This document shows positions 1 through 8,487 of a stretch of DNA of 64,000 bases, in pieces. The stretch's first letter is position 1. Each line of letters begins with the position of its first letter. Source of the DNA: Streptomyces morookaense (GTDB taxonomy: Bacteria; Actinomycetota; Actinomycetes; Streptomycetales; Streptomycetaceae); NCBI RefSeq assembly GCF_013030945.1, contig NZ_JABBXF010000023.1:1-64000 (forward strand), in the 5' to 3' direction. A program made the translations under genes and the position numbers. Below the pieces are notes generated by a model. It saw only the letters and a list, made by a program, of their open reading frames with translations, made no database searches and had not been told where the DNA came from.

Positions 1-2698
1 GAACACCAGCCGCTTCCTGATCAACGAGGCCTCCCAGGTCGTGGCGGAGATCGACCCGGCCGGCGCAGTGACCCGCACCCGCCGCGACCGCCACGGCCGC
101 CTCCTCGCCCACACCGACCCGCTCGGCGGCACCACGGACCTGCGGTACGACGACAAGGGCCGCCTGACCGCCGTCGCCCGCCCGGACGGCCGCGAGGCGC
201 AGGCCGCGTACGGCGACGCCCTGCACATGCCGACGACCGTGACCGACGCCGACGGTTCGGTCTGGCACCAGACGTACGACGCGGCCGGCAACCGCACCTC
301 GCTCACGGACCCCACAGGGGCCGTTACCCGGTACACGTACGACGAGCTGGGCCACCCGGCGTCGATCACGGACGCGTTGGGCAACACGACGCGCGTGCGC
401 TGCAACGCAGCAGGACTGGTCCTGGAAGTGACCGACCCCCTGGGCTCGGTGACCAGCTACCGCCGGGACGCCTTCGGCCGCGTGACGGCCGTCATCGACC
501 CGATGGGGTCAACAACCCGCCTGCTGTGGTCCGTCGAGGGCCACTTGCTGCGCCGCATCGCACCGGACGGTGCGGAGGAGTCCTGGACGTACGACGGGGA
601 GGGCAACTGCACGCAGTACGTCGACGCGCTCGGTGGCACCACGACGTACGAGTACACGCACTTCGACCTGCTCACGGCCCAGACCGGCCCCGACGGCGTA
701 CGCCACGAGTTCACGCACGACCCGGAACTCCGGCTGACGGAGGTCACCAACCCGCAAGGCCTGACCTGGACTTACACGTACGACGCGGCGGGCCGCCTGG
801 CGGAGGAGGCGGATTTCGACGGCCGCCGCCTCACGTACACCCACGACGCGGCGGGCCGGCTGACGGCCCGCACGAACGGCCTCGGCCAGACGATCACCTA
901 CGAGCACGATGCGCTCGGCCGAGTGGTGACGAAGAACGCGGACGGCGTGGTGACGACCTACGCATACGACGCGGCGGGCCGCCTGCTGGAGACGACGAGC
1001 CCGGACGCCACGCTGATCTACCGCCGCGACCGCCTGGGCCGCGTCAAGTCGGAGACGACGAACGGGAGAACGCTCGCGTTCACGTACGACGCACTGGGCC
1101 GCCGCACACGCCGCATCACCCCGAGCGGTGCGGTGAGCACGTGGACATACGACGCGACGGGCCGGCACACGTCGCTGACCGCGTCGGGCCACCGGTTCGA
1201 CATCGAACATGACGCGGCCGGAAGGGAGGTGGCGCGCCATTTCGGCGAGGGGATCACGCTGCGGCACGGATGGGACGCGGCGGGGCGGGTGGTGTCGCAG
1301 TCGGTGGAGGCGGGTGGCACAGATCGCCTGCGCCGTCGCGCATATACGTACCGCCGTGACGGCTACCTGACGGCGGTCAATGACCGCACCTTCCAACTGG
1401 ACTCGACAGGCCGCGTAACGGCGGTCGACGCGCCAAATTGGCAGGAACGTTACGCCTACGACTCGGCCGGCAATCAGCAAGAGGCCAGCTGGCCTGAACG
1501 GCACCCCGGGGCAGAAGCCCAGGGTACGCGCGCGTACTCCGGCACCCTGGTCAAGCGCGCGGGAACGGTGCGCTACGAACACGACGCGCAGGGCCGGGTG
1601 GTCCTGCGCCAGAAGATCCGCCTGTCACGCAAGCCGGACACCTGGCGCTACGAGTGGGACGCGGAGGACCGCCTCCGCGCGGTGACCACGCCGGACGGCA
1701 CGCGCTGGCGGTACCTGTACGACCCGCTGGGCCGCCGCATAGCCAAGCAGCGCCTGACGGATACAGGCAAGGTGGCCGAGCAGACGGACTTCACGTGGGA
1801 CGGCCCCACCCTCAGCGAACAGACCACGGCCTCAACCGACTTGCCCAACCCGGTCACGCTGACATGGGACCACGACGGCCTGCGCCCGGTCTCCCAGACG
1901 GAACGCATATCGGCAGCGGAGGCCCCACAGAAGGAGATCGACAGCCGCTTCTTCGCCATCGTCACAGACCTGGTCGGCACCCCGACCGAACTCACCGACG
2001 AGACGGGCACGACCACCTGGCGCAGCCGCACCACCCTCTGGGGCACGACGACTTGGGCCCGCGACAGCACGGCCTACACCCCCCTGCGCTTCCCGGGCCA
2101 ATACTTCGACCCGGAGACGGAGCTCCACTACAACTTCTACCGGCACTACGACCCCGAAACCGGGCGATATGCCACACCGGACCCTCTTGGGCTGACCCCT
2201 GCACCCAACCCGGCATCGTACGTTCACAACCCGCACACGTGGGCCGACCCTCTGGGCCTTTCCCCCTGTCCAGCGGACGCAGCTAACGCACCACAACGGC
2301 CCCAAACCCCGAATACCGCCTTCCACTACACAACCGAGGAAGGATTGCAAGGGATTCTTGATTCCCAATCCCTCCACCATTCCACCGGCCCGGTGCACGC
2401 GCGTTTCGGGGACGGGCAGTACTTCACAGATATTGCACCGGACAGCATAAAAGGGCTCAAGAAAGCCGACCTCAGCACCGACCAGCTGGCCGGTGGCGAT
2501 CTCTCTAGGTACCAACTCGTCAGGCAGCTGTTCGGCCGTCCTTCCCGCTGGGGGGTCACCAGAACTTCGCACTTCCTTGAGATCGACCTGACCGGGCTGG
2601 AGATCATAGACTGCCGTCCGAATGTGCTACTCCACCCGAACGGCGGCCCCTTGGATCTGACCGGCCGCATCATCAACCATGGAAGGACCCCATTCTGA
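1..2698 (+). CDS. RHS-repeat polymorphic toxin with C-terminal HYD1-type ADP-ribosyltransferase (5' end outside window)
   Basis: The frame is open from base 2, so the gene begins upstream; a GTG at 41 is only an internal codon. About 730 visible residues are YD/RHS repeats (many YDAAGR, YDALGR units), which form a shell that encloses a toxin. The RHS core ends near nt 2260 with two DPLGL motifs, the usual autocleavage and toxin junction. The last ~125 residues begin FHYTTEEGLQGIL and contain ARFGDGQYFTDIAP, matching the HYD1-signature ADP-ribosyltransferase toxin family. GC drops here (32 of 60 bases in 2401-2460) compared with the repeat region, suggesting a swapped-in tip. The target is not predictable. 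The stop overlaps the next start (TGATG). Strong call for RHS; good for the ART class. Confidence 0.9.
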   Translation, partial: NTSRFLINEASQVVAEIDPAGAVTRTRRDRHGRLLAHTDPLGGTTDLRYDDKGRLTAVARPDGREAQAAYGDALHMPTTVTDADGSVWHQTYDAAGNRTSLTDPTGAVTRYTYDELGHPASITDALGNTTRVRCNAAGLVLEVTDPLGSVTSYRRDAFGRVTAVIDPMGSTTRLLWSVEGHLLRRIAPDGAEESWTYDGEGNCTQYVDALGGTTTYEYTHFDLLTAQTGPDGVRHEFTHDPELRLTEVTNPQGLTWTYTYDAAGRLAEEADFDGRRLTYTHDAAGRLTARTNGLGQTITYEHDALGRVVTKNADGVVTTYAYDAAGRLLETTSPDATLIYRRDRLGRVKSETTNGRTLAFTYDALGRRTRRITPSGAVSTWTYDATGRHTSLTASGHRFDIEHDAAGREVARHFGEGITLRHGWDAAGRVVSQSVEAGGTDRLRRRAYTYRRDGYLTAVNDRTFQLDSTGRVTAVDAPNWQERYAYDSAGNQQEASWPERHPGAEAQGTRAYSGTLVKRAGTVRYEHDAQGRVVLRQKIRLSRKPDTWRYEWDAEDRLRAVTTPDGTRWRYLYDPLGRRIAKQRLTDTGKVAEQTDFTWDGPTLSEQTTASTDLPNPVTLTWDHDGLRPVSQTERISAAEAPQKEIDSRFFAIVTDLVGTPTELTDETGTTTWRSRTTLWGTTTWARDSTAYTPLRFPGQYFDPETELHYNFYRHYDPETGRYATPDPLGLTPAPNPASYVHNPHTWADPLGLSPCPADAANAPQRPQTPNTAFHYTTEEGLQGILDSQSLHHSTGPVHARFGDGQYFTDIAPDSIKGLKKADLSTDQLAGGDLSRYQLVRQLFGRPSRWGVTRTSHFLEIDLTGLEIIDCRPNVLLHPNGGPLDLTGRIINHGRTPF

Positions 2699-2970
2699 TG
2701 GCGGATCATTTCAAGATCGAAATCGAGACGCTGGACTACCGGGACGGAGTGACCTACATCGAGTTCATTGACCTCGTCCCGACACGGCAGGTAACCCAGG
2801 TCGGCGACCAGTGGCTAAGCTCGCGCAGAGAGTACGACGCCGCAGTAGGGCCTCTGCTCACAGACCAACTCCTCCAGCCAGGAGAGTTCGACGAGAGCGA
2901 TCGGATCACGTCGGCCGAGTTCGAAGAAGCATGGACCCGCGCGATCAGCCAAGAGGATTCCCAGCAGTGA
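2698..2970 (+). CDS. Small acidic protein, probable immunity partner of the upstream toxin
   Basis: This 90-residue soluble protein starts at an ATG that shares one base with the toxin stop codon, so the two are translationally coupled. It is acidic, has no signal peptide or membrane segment, and I recognise no named family. Position directly after a polymorphic-toxin tip is the classic place for the cognate immunity protein. Its stop overlaps the GTG of the macrodomain gene (GTGA). GC is lower than in the flanking core genes, like the toxin tip. Immunity function is inferred only from position, size and coupling. Confidence 0.7.
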   Translation: MADHFKIEIETLDYRDGVTYIEFIDLVPTRQVTQVGDQWLSSRREYDAAVGPLLTDQLLQPGEFDESDRITSAEFEEAWTRAISQEDSQQ

Positions 2971-3407
2971 TTGAGTCAAGGACGGGTGACCTGTTCTCCG
3001 CAGACGACGTGGACGCTCTGGCCCACGGGTGCAACTGCGCCGGAGCAATGGGCCGGGGCATCGCCGTCGAGTTCAAACGTCGATGGCCGCAGATGTACGA
3101 AGAGTATCGAGCGCGCTGCCGTTCCGGGGAGCTCACCCTCGGCAAAGTCTTCCCCTGGCAGACAGAGGATCGCTGGATCTACAACCTGGGCACGCAGGCG
3201 CACTGGCGTACACGCGCCGAATTGACGGCAGTTGTATCGTCGGTCGAGCTCATGTTGACGCACGCTGCCGAACATGGAGTGCGCAGCATCGCAATGCCCC
3301 GGATCGCTGCCGGGCTCGGCGGGCTGGAGTGGCATGACGTCGAAGCGGCCATTGCGCCCGCAGTTGCTGCACACGAAATCACCGTGGTGGTCTACCAGTT
3401 GCCGTAA
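2967..3407 (+). CDS. Macrodomain protein, DarG/ALC1-like (putative ADP-ribosyl hydrolase)
   Basis: A 146-residue single macrodomain. The GTG at 2967 was chosen because it overlaps the preceding stop (GTGA), and the protein MIESRTGDLF then begins exactly where macrodomains begin. Visible motifs are HGCNCAGAMGRGIAVEFK (ADP-ribose loop 1), NLGTQAHWR, and PRIAAGLGGLEW (loop 2), the pattern of the DarG/TARG1/ALC1-like group that removes ADP-ribose from nucleic acid or acidic residues. Being coupled to an ADP-ribosyltransferase toxin cassette, it may reverse the modification made by the toxin. The fold is clear; the substrate and antidote role are inferred. Confidence 0.85.
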   Translation: MIESRTGDLFSADDVDALAHGCNCAGAMGRGIAVEFKRRWPQMYEEYRARCRSGELTLGKVFPWQTEDRWIYNLGTQAHWRTRAELTAVVSSVELMLTHAAEHGVRSIAMPRIAAGLGGLEWHDVEAAIAPAVAAHEITVVVYQLP

Positions 3408-3599
3408 GGTTCGCCTCGAACAGGAGCACTGGGCCACGCCCGTCGTGAAATTCCCTGCGAGCAAGTGCCTGACCCGCCCCTCAACCAGCAGGTTCCATGA
3501 CGGGCATTCGGCTTCTGCCGACGCAAATCCTCACCGCCACGGGCGTGCCGCGAAGATGTTGCGCCGGCACAGGGGGCATCCGATGCCGGAGCAGTTGCC

Positions 3600-3655
3600 T
3601 CCGACAGCGAAAACCCTCGGTCCTGCGCCGGAAATTCAGGGTTTCCGCTGCCGGA
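3600..3655. repeat. Imperfect inverted repeat downstream of the toxin cassette
   Basis: The arms TCCGACAGCGAAAACCCT (3600-3617) and AGGGTTTCCGCTGCCGGA (3638-3655) pair at 16 of 18 positions across a 20-base loop. It lies in a 327-base stretch (3408-3734) with no convincing gene. It may be a terminator for the cassette or a relic of a mobile element end. No transposase is nearby and nothing else was seen in the stretch. Confidence 0.5.
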
Positions 3656-3734
3656 GTCACTCACTCCGCACGGCAGAAGATATGGCAGCCGCTTCCGCGC
3701 ATCGCGGGGCCTGTGCTGACCCATCAGGCAGGCC

Positions 3735-4679
3735 CTAACGCGGGGAGGTGCCCCCAGGCGACGGCCCGCGCGTCAACCCCAGCAAGTCGCGCGCCGGACC
3801 CGTCGGTCGGTGGCCCTGTGGCCATACCGCGCGGAGAGACCGTTCCAACGACAGCCCCGCCACGTGGATTTCGGCCAGCCGGCCCGACGCCAACTCCTCC
3901 CGCACCGCCAGTTCGCTCAGTACCGACGGTCCCGCGCCGCCCACCACGGCCGCCTTCACCGCCGTGGTGGACGCCAGTTCCAGCAGCGGCGCAGCCGTAA
4001 CGCCGCCCAGCGCCGCATCCAGGACCTGCCGTGTCCCCGAGCCCCGCTCCCGCAGGATCAGTGGGGTCGCCGCCAACTCCCCCACGTCCAGCGGGGACCG
4101 GCGCCGGGCCCAGGGGTGGGCCGGCGGGGCCACCACCACCAGCCGGTCGCGGCCCACGACCACCCCGTCGAGCCCGGCCGGCACGTCGAGCCCCTCGACG
4201 AAGCCCAGGTCCGCCTCCCCCGCCAGCAGCCGTTCCGCCACCGCCGCCGAGTTGCCGGTCAGCAGCGACACCGCCGTACCGGAGCGCTCCGCGCGCAGCG
4301 CGACCAGCCAGCCCGGCAGCAGGTACTCGGCGATCGTCATGCTGGACGCCACCCGCAGGCGCGAGTCGCGGCGCCCGCGCAGCGCCTGCGCCCCGGCGTC
4401 GAAGGCCTCGGCCGCCTCCACGATCCGCCGCGCCCAGTCGGTGACGAGCACCCCGGCGTCCGTCAGCCGCGAGCCACGCGGCGAACGCTCCACGAGACCC
4501 ACGCCGAGCAGTCGCTCCATGCTGCGGATGCGCCCGCTCGCGGCGGGCTGGGTGATGCCCAGCTCCCGGGCCGCCCGGCCCAGGCTGCCCAGCCGGGCCA
4601 CGGCGAGCAGCAGCTCCAGCGCCCCCAGGTCGGGCACCCGGTGCGCCAGCGGAACCTGCGGACCGTTCTCCACGCTCAT
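3735..4679 (-). CDS. LysR-family transcriptional regulator
   Basis: A 314-residue LysR-type regulator. Residues ~17-64 form the winged helix-turn-helix (LLAVARLGSLGRAARELG, then ITQPAASGRIRSMERLLG), followed by the periplasmic-binding-like effector domain from ~90 to 300, resembling the CysL/CbbR branch. It starts at ATG 4679 and is divergent from a TDT-family transporter 70 bases away, the usual arrangement in which LysR regulates its divergent neighbour and itself. The effector is not predictable; an oxyanion or organic acid handled by the transporter is plausible. Confidence 0.9.
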   Translation of the reverse strand: MSVENGPQVPLAHRVPDLGALELLLAVARLGSLGRAARELGITQPAASGRIRSMERLLGVGLVERSPRGSRLTDAGVLVTDWARRIVEAAEAFDAGAQALRGRRDSRLRVASSMTIAEYLLPGWLVALRAERSGTAVSLLTGNSAAVAERLLAGEADLGFVEGLDVPAGLDGVVVGRDRLVVVAPPAHPWARRRSPLDVGELAATPLILRERGSGTRQVLDAALGGVTAAPLLELASTTAVKAAVVGGAGPSVLSELAVREELASGRLAEIHVAGLSLERSLRAVWPQGHRPTGPARDLLGLTRGPSPGGTSPR

Positions 4680-4686
4680 AACCTCA

Positions 4687-4703
4687 GCTTATGCCCTCAT
4701 AGC
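4687..4703. promoter_or_regulatory. Imperfect dyad in LysR/TDT intergenic region
   Basis: The 17-base sequence GCTTATGCCCTCATAGC is an imperfect inverted repeat a few bases upstream of the lysR start and about 50 bases upstream of the transporter start. It is the only dyad noticed in this 70-base divergent promoter region and is a candidate LysR binding site. It is short, so confidence is low. Confidence 0.3.
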
Positions 4704-4749
4704 TGCAACGGTCCTGGTGGGAGCCGGTTCCGGGGGAGACCGTGGACCC

Positions 4750-5838
4750 ATGAGACACCTCGGCCCCAACTGGTACGCCTCGGTCATGGGCACGGCGATC
4801 GTCGCCGCGGCCGGCACCGCCCTCCCGCTGCACGCGCCCGGACTACGCGGCGCGTATGAAGCCGTGTGGGCGCTGGCCGCGCTGATGCTGCTGACGCTGC
4901 TCGGGGCGCGGGCCGTGCACTGGGTCCGGCACCCCGACCAGGCCCGTCGGCATCTGGACGACCCGACCGTCGCTCCCTTCTACGGCTGCCTGGCCATGGC
5001 CCTCCTCGCCGTGGGCGGCGCCACCCTCTCCGTGGGGTCCGGGGTGATCGGGCAGGGCCCGGCCGTGGCCGCCGACGCCGTGCTGTGGACCGCCGGCACG
5101 GTCGTCGGACTGGTCGCGGCGGCCGGCGTCCCGTACCTGATGGTGACCCGGCACCGCATCGAGCCGGGCCAGGCCTCCCCGGTGTGGCTGCTGCCCGTGG
5201 TGGCGCCGATGGTGTCCGCCGCGCTGGGCCCCGCGCTCGTACCGCATCTGCCGGCCGGGCAGTGGCGGGACGCGATGACGCTGGGCTGCTACGCCCTGTT
5301 CGGCATGAGCCTGCTGACCGTTCTGCTCATCCTGCCGCTGGTCTTCTCGCGGCTCGTCCACCATGGGCCGCTGCCGGTCGCGCTCACCCCGGCGCTGTTC
5401 CTGGTGCTGGGCCCGCTGGGCCAGTCCGTGACGGCCGTCAACAACCTCGCCGACGCCACCGCGGAAGGCCCGTACGCCTCCGCCACCGCCGCGTTCGCCG
5501 TCCTCTACGGCGTCCCCGTGATCGGCTTCGCCGTGCTGTGGCTGCTGATCTCCGTGGCGATGACGGTGCGGGCCTTCCGGCAGGGCATGGGCTTCGCGAT
5601 GACCTGGTGGGCGTTCACGTTCCCCGTCGGCACCTGCGTCACGGGCGCGGCCGCGCTGGGCCGGCACACCGGACTGCACGCCTTCACCTGGCTGGCCGCC
5701 GCCCTGTACGTGCTGCTGGTGACCGCCTGGGCGGTGGCCGGGGCCCGCACGCTGGCCGGGCTGGTCAGCGGACGGCTGCTCGCAGCGCCCGCCCCAGCAC
5801 CGCTGGTGCCTGCGCCAGCGACGGTCCGTACCACGTGA
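4750..5838 (+). CDS. TDT-family transporter (tellurite-resistance/dicarboxylate/sulfite exporter type)
   Basis: A 362-residue, very hydrophobic protein with about ten membrane segments. ATG 4750 gives MRHLGPNWYASVMGTAI, the characteristic start of the tellurite-resistance/dicarboxylate (TDT) family, and a GGGGAG lies about ten bases before it. Relatives export sulfite, malate or tellurite-related anions; the substrate here cannot be told. The divergent LysR gene is the likely regulator. Its last 74 bases overlap the 3' end of the convergent BtuF-like gene, so the two transcripts are antisense to each other at their ends. Confidence 0.85.
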   Translation: MRHLGPNWYASVMGTAIVAAAGTALPLHAPGLRGAYEAVWALAALMLLTLLGARAVHWVRHPDQARRHLDDPTVAPFYGCLAMALLAVGGATLSVGSGVIGQGPAVAADAVLWTAGTVVGLVAAAGVPYLMVTRHRIEPGQASPVWLLPVVAPMVSAALGPALVPHLPAGQWRDAMTLGCYALFGMSLLTVLLILPLVFSRLVHHGPLPVALTPALFLVLGPLGQSVTAVNNLADATAEGPYASATAAFAVLYGVPVIGFAVLWLLISVAMTVRAFRQGMGFAMTWWAFTFPVGTCVTGAAALGRHTGLHAFTWLAAALYVLLVTAWAVAGARTLAGLVSGRLLAAPAPAPLVPAPATVRTT

Positions 5839-6493
5839 GATGACGCCCGCTGACGAACGCCGACGACAGCCCCGGGAACGCCTCGGGGCCGTCGTCGTGT
5901 GTGAAGCGGTAGGGCTCGTCGGGCAGGACGACCAGTTCCGCGCCTGATGCGTTGAGCTCGTCCAGGGGGACGCGGGGATAGCGCTCGGGGTGCCCGGCGA
6001 GGACGTTGGCCACGCCGAGGCGGGCGAGGAGATCGCCCGCGAAGGTGTCGCGGCCGAGGACCATCCAGGGGCGGCGCCAGACCGGTACGACGGCCCGCAC
6101 CGGGGGCCCTGCGGGCGGCAGTTGATGCCACGTGGTGCGGGCCGCGTCCAGCCAGGCGGGGCGCGGTAGCCCGCAGGCGTCCACCAGGACGCGTTCCAGT
6201 TCGCTGAACGCCTGGTCCAGCGTGCGGATTTCGGTGACGAGAACGGTCAGCCCCGCGGCCCGCAGGGCGTCCAGGTCCGGGGCGCGGTTCTCCTCCTCGT
6301 TGGCGATGACGAGGTCGGGCGCGAGGCGGGCGATGCGGGCCGTGTCGGGGTTCTTGGTGCCGCCGATGCGGACGACGTCCAAGTCGGCGGGGTGGTCGCA
6401 CCAGTCGGTTGCACCGACGAGCAGTTCGGGTGCGGTGGCGGCTACCGCCTCGGTGAGGGAGGGGACGAGGGAGACGACGCGGCGGATGGTCAT
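5765..6493 (-). CDS. Helical-backbone metal receptor, BtuF-like, without signal peptide
   Basis: A 242-residue protein beginning MTIRRVVSLVPSLTEAVAA, the start of the cobalamin/siderophore binding-protein fold (class III receptor, two lobes joined by a long helix). WCDHP, RIGGTKNPD and the PDLVIANEEENR stretch fit the family. ATG 6493 is used because upstream in-frame codons read through a dispersed repeat. There is no signal peptide or lipobox and no permease or ATPase nearby, so it may be a cytosolic ligand-binding protein rather than a transporter receptor. It overlaps the TDT gene by 74 bases in convergent orientation. Confidence 0.8.
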   Translation of the reverse strand: MTIRRVVSLVPSLTEAVAATAPELLVGATDWCDHPADLDVVRIGGTKNPDTARIARLAPDLVIANEEENRAPDLDALRAAGLTVLVTEIRTLDQAFSELERVLVDACGLPRPAWLDAARTTWHQLPPAGPPVRAVVPVWRRPWMVLGRDTFAGDLLARLGVANVLAGHPERYPRVPLDELNASGAELVVLPDEPYRFTHDDGPEAFPGLSSAFVSGRHLTWYGPSLAQAPAVLGRALRAAVR

Positions 6494-6525
6494 GACGGGA
6501 TCATGCCGCGCCGCCCCCGGGGACC

Positions 6526-6679
6526 GCGCCCCGCCAGGGGCGCGGGGAACTGCGCGAGCAACCACGACGCACCCGCAGCCGAAGTCCCCGGGGCTGCGCC
6601 CCGGACCCCCTGGGGTCGTGCGTCGACTGCAGGCCGGTGGGGGCTGGTCGCGCAGTTCCCCGCGCCCCTTACGGGGCGC
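6526..6679. repeat. Dispersed palindromic intergenic repeat, copy A
   Basis: Long inverted arms at 6526-6557 and 6648-6679 carry the signature of GGGGCGCGGGGAACTGCGCG and its reverse complement, around a GC-rich core with its own hairpin (CCCCGGGGCTGCGCCCCGG). The right arm ends on the stop codon of the betaine permease-receptor gene. The same unit recurs at 12099, 34038, 43965 and 61298. It probably forms a strong RNA hairpin at the operon end. Confidence 0.8.
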
Positions 6680-8487
6680 TACCGCACCGGCGCGATCCTG
6701 TCCTCCAGCCCCGGCCGCGCGTCGAGCCATCGGCGCGCGGACTCCTTCTCATGCCCCTTCCCGCCCTTCTGGATCTCCGCCTCCAGCGACGACAGGTCCT
6801 TCTCCGACATCTTGAAGTTCTTCACCCACTCCGCAACGCGCGGGAAGTCCTTGGCGAAGTCCTTCTTGCCCACCGCGTGGATCTGCTCGCCCTCGCCCCA
6901 GGCGCCCTTGGGGTCCTTGAGCTTCTTGAGGTCGTAGGTGCCGTAGGCCCAGTGCGGCGACCACAGCGTGGTCACGACGGGTTCCTTCTTCTTGATGGCC
7001 CGGTCCAGGTCGGCCAGCATCGTGGCCGTCGAGGACGAGACGACCTTGTACTCGCCGTCCAGGCCGTACTCCTTGAGCACCTTGTCGTTGAGCTTGCCCA
7101 TCATGCCGGCGCTGGCCTCGATGCCGACGATCCTCCCGCCGAACTCGGAGCTCCTGCCCTTCAGGTCCGCCAGGGAGTTGACGTCCTTGACGTACGAGGG
7201 CACGGTCAGCTCCAGCGAGGTCGGCCCGTACCAGGAGCCGAGGTCGGTGAGCTTGTCGCCGTAGCGGTCCATGTACTGCTTGTGCGTCGTGGGCAGCCAC
7301 GAGTCGAACTGGACGTCCATCTGGCCCTGGGCCAGCGCCGTGTAGAGCGGCCCGGGGTCGAGCTGCTTGACGTCCGGCTTGTAGCCGCGGTCCTCCAGGA
7401 TGTTCTGCCACAGGTAGGTCGACGCGATGGCCTCGTCCCACGGGAAGTAGCCGAGCCTGACGGACTTGCCCTGGCCCACGTTCTTGCCCGCGGCCACGGT
7501 GTCCCGGTCGCCGTCGCCGCCGGCGATCCGCATGCCGCCCGCGACGAGCGCGAGGACGACGACGCCCACGGTGGCCACGGCCGTGCCGGGCCGGTACCGC
7601 AGGACGCTCGCGTACCGCGACAGGCCCGCGGCACCCTGCGCCGCGGCGGCCCGGCGGCCGAGCGCCGAGACCCGGCGGCTGAGCGCGCCCGTCATCCGGT
7701 CCAGATACATGGCGAGGACGACGACGGCGAGGCCGCTCTCCACGCCGCGGCCGATGTCGACCTGGGTGACGGCCGCGTACACGGCCTCGCCGAGACCGCC
7801 CGCGCCCGCCATGCCCGCGATGACGACCATGGACAGCGCCAGCATGATGACCTGGTTGACGCCCGCCATGATGGTGGGCAGCGCCAGCGGCAGCTGGACC
7901 CGGGTGAGGGTGTCGCGCGGCGGCGTGCCGAACGCCTTGGCCGCCTCGACGAGTTCGCCGTCGACCTGCCGGATGCCGAGCTCGGTCATCCGCACGCCCG
8001 GCGGCATGGAGAAGACGACCGTCGCGATGAGGCCCGGCACGGTGCCGATGGAGAAGAACATGACGCCGGGGATCAGGTAGACGAAGGCCGGCATCGTCTG
8101 CATGACGTCCAGGACGGGGCGCAGCACGCCGCTGACCCGCCGGTTGCGGGCCGCCCAGATGCCCAGCGGCACGGCGGTCAGCAGGGTGATGGCGCTCGCG
8201 ACGAGCACGAGGGACAGCGTGGACATGGCCTCGTGCCACAGTCCGAAGGAGTCGATGAGCGCGAGGCCCGCGAAGGCGAGCACGGCGGCGAGCAGGCCGC
8301 GCAGCCACCAGGCGACGACCGCGAGGATGCCGGCCATGAGCAGCGCGTTCGGGGCGCCGAGCACCGCGTCCACGCCGTCGTACATGCCGCTCAGGACGGT
8401 GCTGATGGCGTCGAAGAGGCCGCCGAGGTGGGCCTGGAGCCAGTCGACGGCGGTCTTGGCCCAGCTTCCGAGATGGATCCTAGGCAC
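6679..8487 (-). CDS. Glycine betaine/proline ABC transporter, permease-substrate-binding fusion (OpuAB-OpuAC type)
   Basis: A 602-residue fusion. Residues ~50-290 are a ProW-like permease with several membrane helices and the coupling motif EAAKAFGTPP. After one further helix (~310-330), residues ~340-602 are the betaine receptor (OpuAC/ProX-like, LGYFPWDEAIASTYLWQNIL), with aromatic residues in the DSWLPTTHKQY and LWSPHWAYGTYDLK stretches likely to form the betaine cage. The receptor is thus tethered to the outer membrane face. It overlaps the ATPase gene by eight bases, so translation is coupled. The role is osmoprotectant import. Confidence 0.93.
   Translation of the reverse strand: MPRIHLGSWAKTAVDWLQAHLGGLFDAISTVLSGMYDGVDAVLGAPNALLMAGILAVVAWWLRGLLAAVLAFAGLALIDSFGLWHEAMSTLSLVLVASAITLLTAVPLGIWAARNRRVSGVLRPVLDVMQTMPAFVYLIPGVMFFSIGTVPGLIATVVFSMPPGVRMTELGIRQVDGELVEAAKAFGTPPRDTLTRVQLPLALPTIMAGVNQVIMLALSMVVIAGMAGAGGLGEAVYAAVTQVDIGRGVESGLAVVVLAMYLDRMTGALSRRVSALGRRAAAAQGAAGLSRYASVLRYRPGTAVATVGVVVLALVAGGMRIAGGDGDRDTVAAGKNVGQGKSVRLGYFPWDEAIASTYLWQNILEDRGYKPDVKQLDPGPLYTALAQGQMDVQFDSWLPTTHKQYMDRYGDKLTDLGSWYGPTSLELTVPSYVKDVNSLADLKGRSSEFGGRIVGIEASAGMMGKLNDKVLKEYGLDGEYKVVSSSTATMLADLDRAIKKKEPVVTTLWSPHWAYGTYDLKKLKDPKGAWGEGEQIHAVGKKDFAKDFPRVAEWVKNFKMSEKDLSSLEAEIQKGGKGHEKESARRWLDARPGLEDRIAPVR

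Noticed and set aside
3392..3724. Possible minus-strand gene in the gap after the macrodomain gene
   Set aside because: It has no recognisable domain, poor codon pattern and overlaps an inverted repeat.
6494..6730. Upstream extension of the BtuF-like protein
   Set aside because: It would translate the dispersed repeat; homology begins at MTIRRVVSL.
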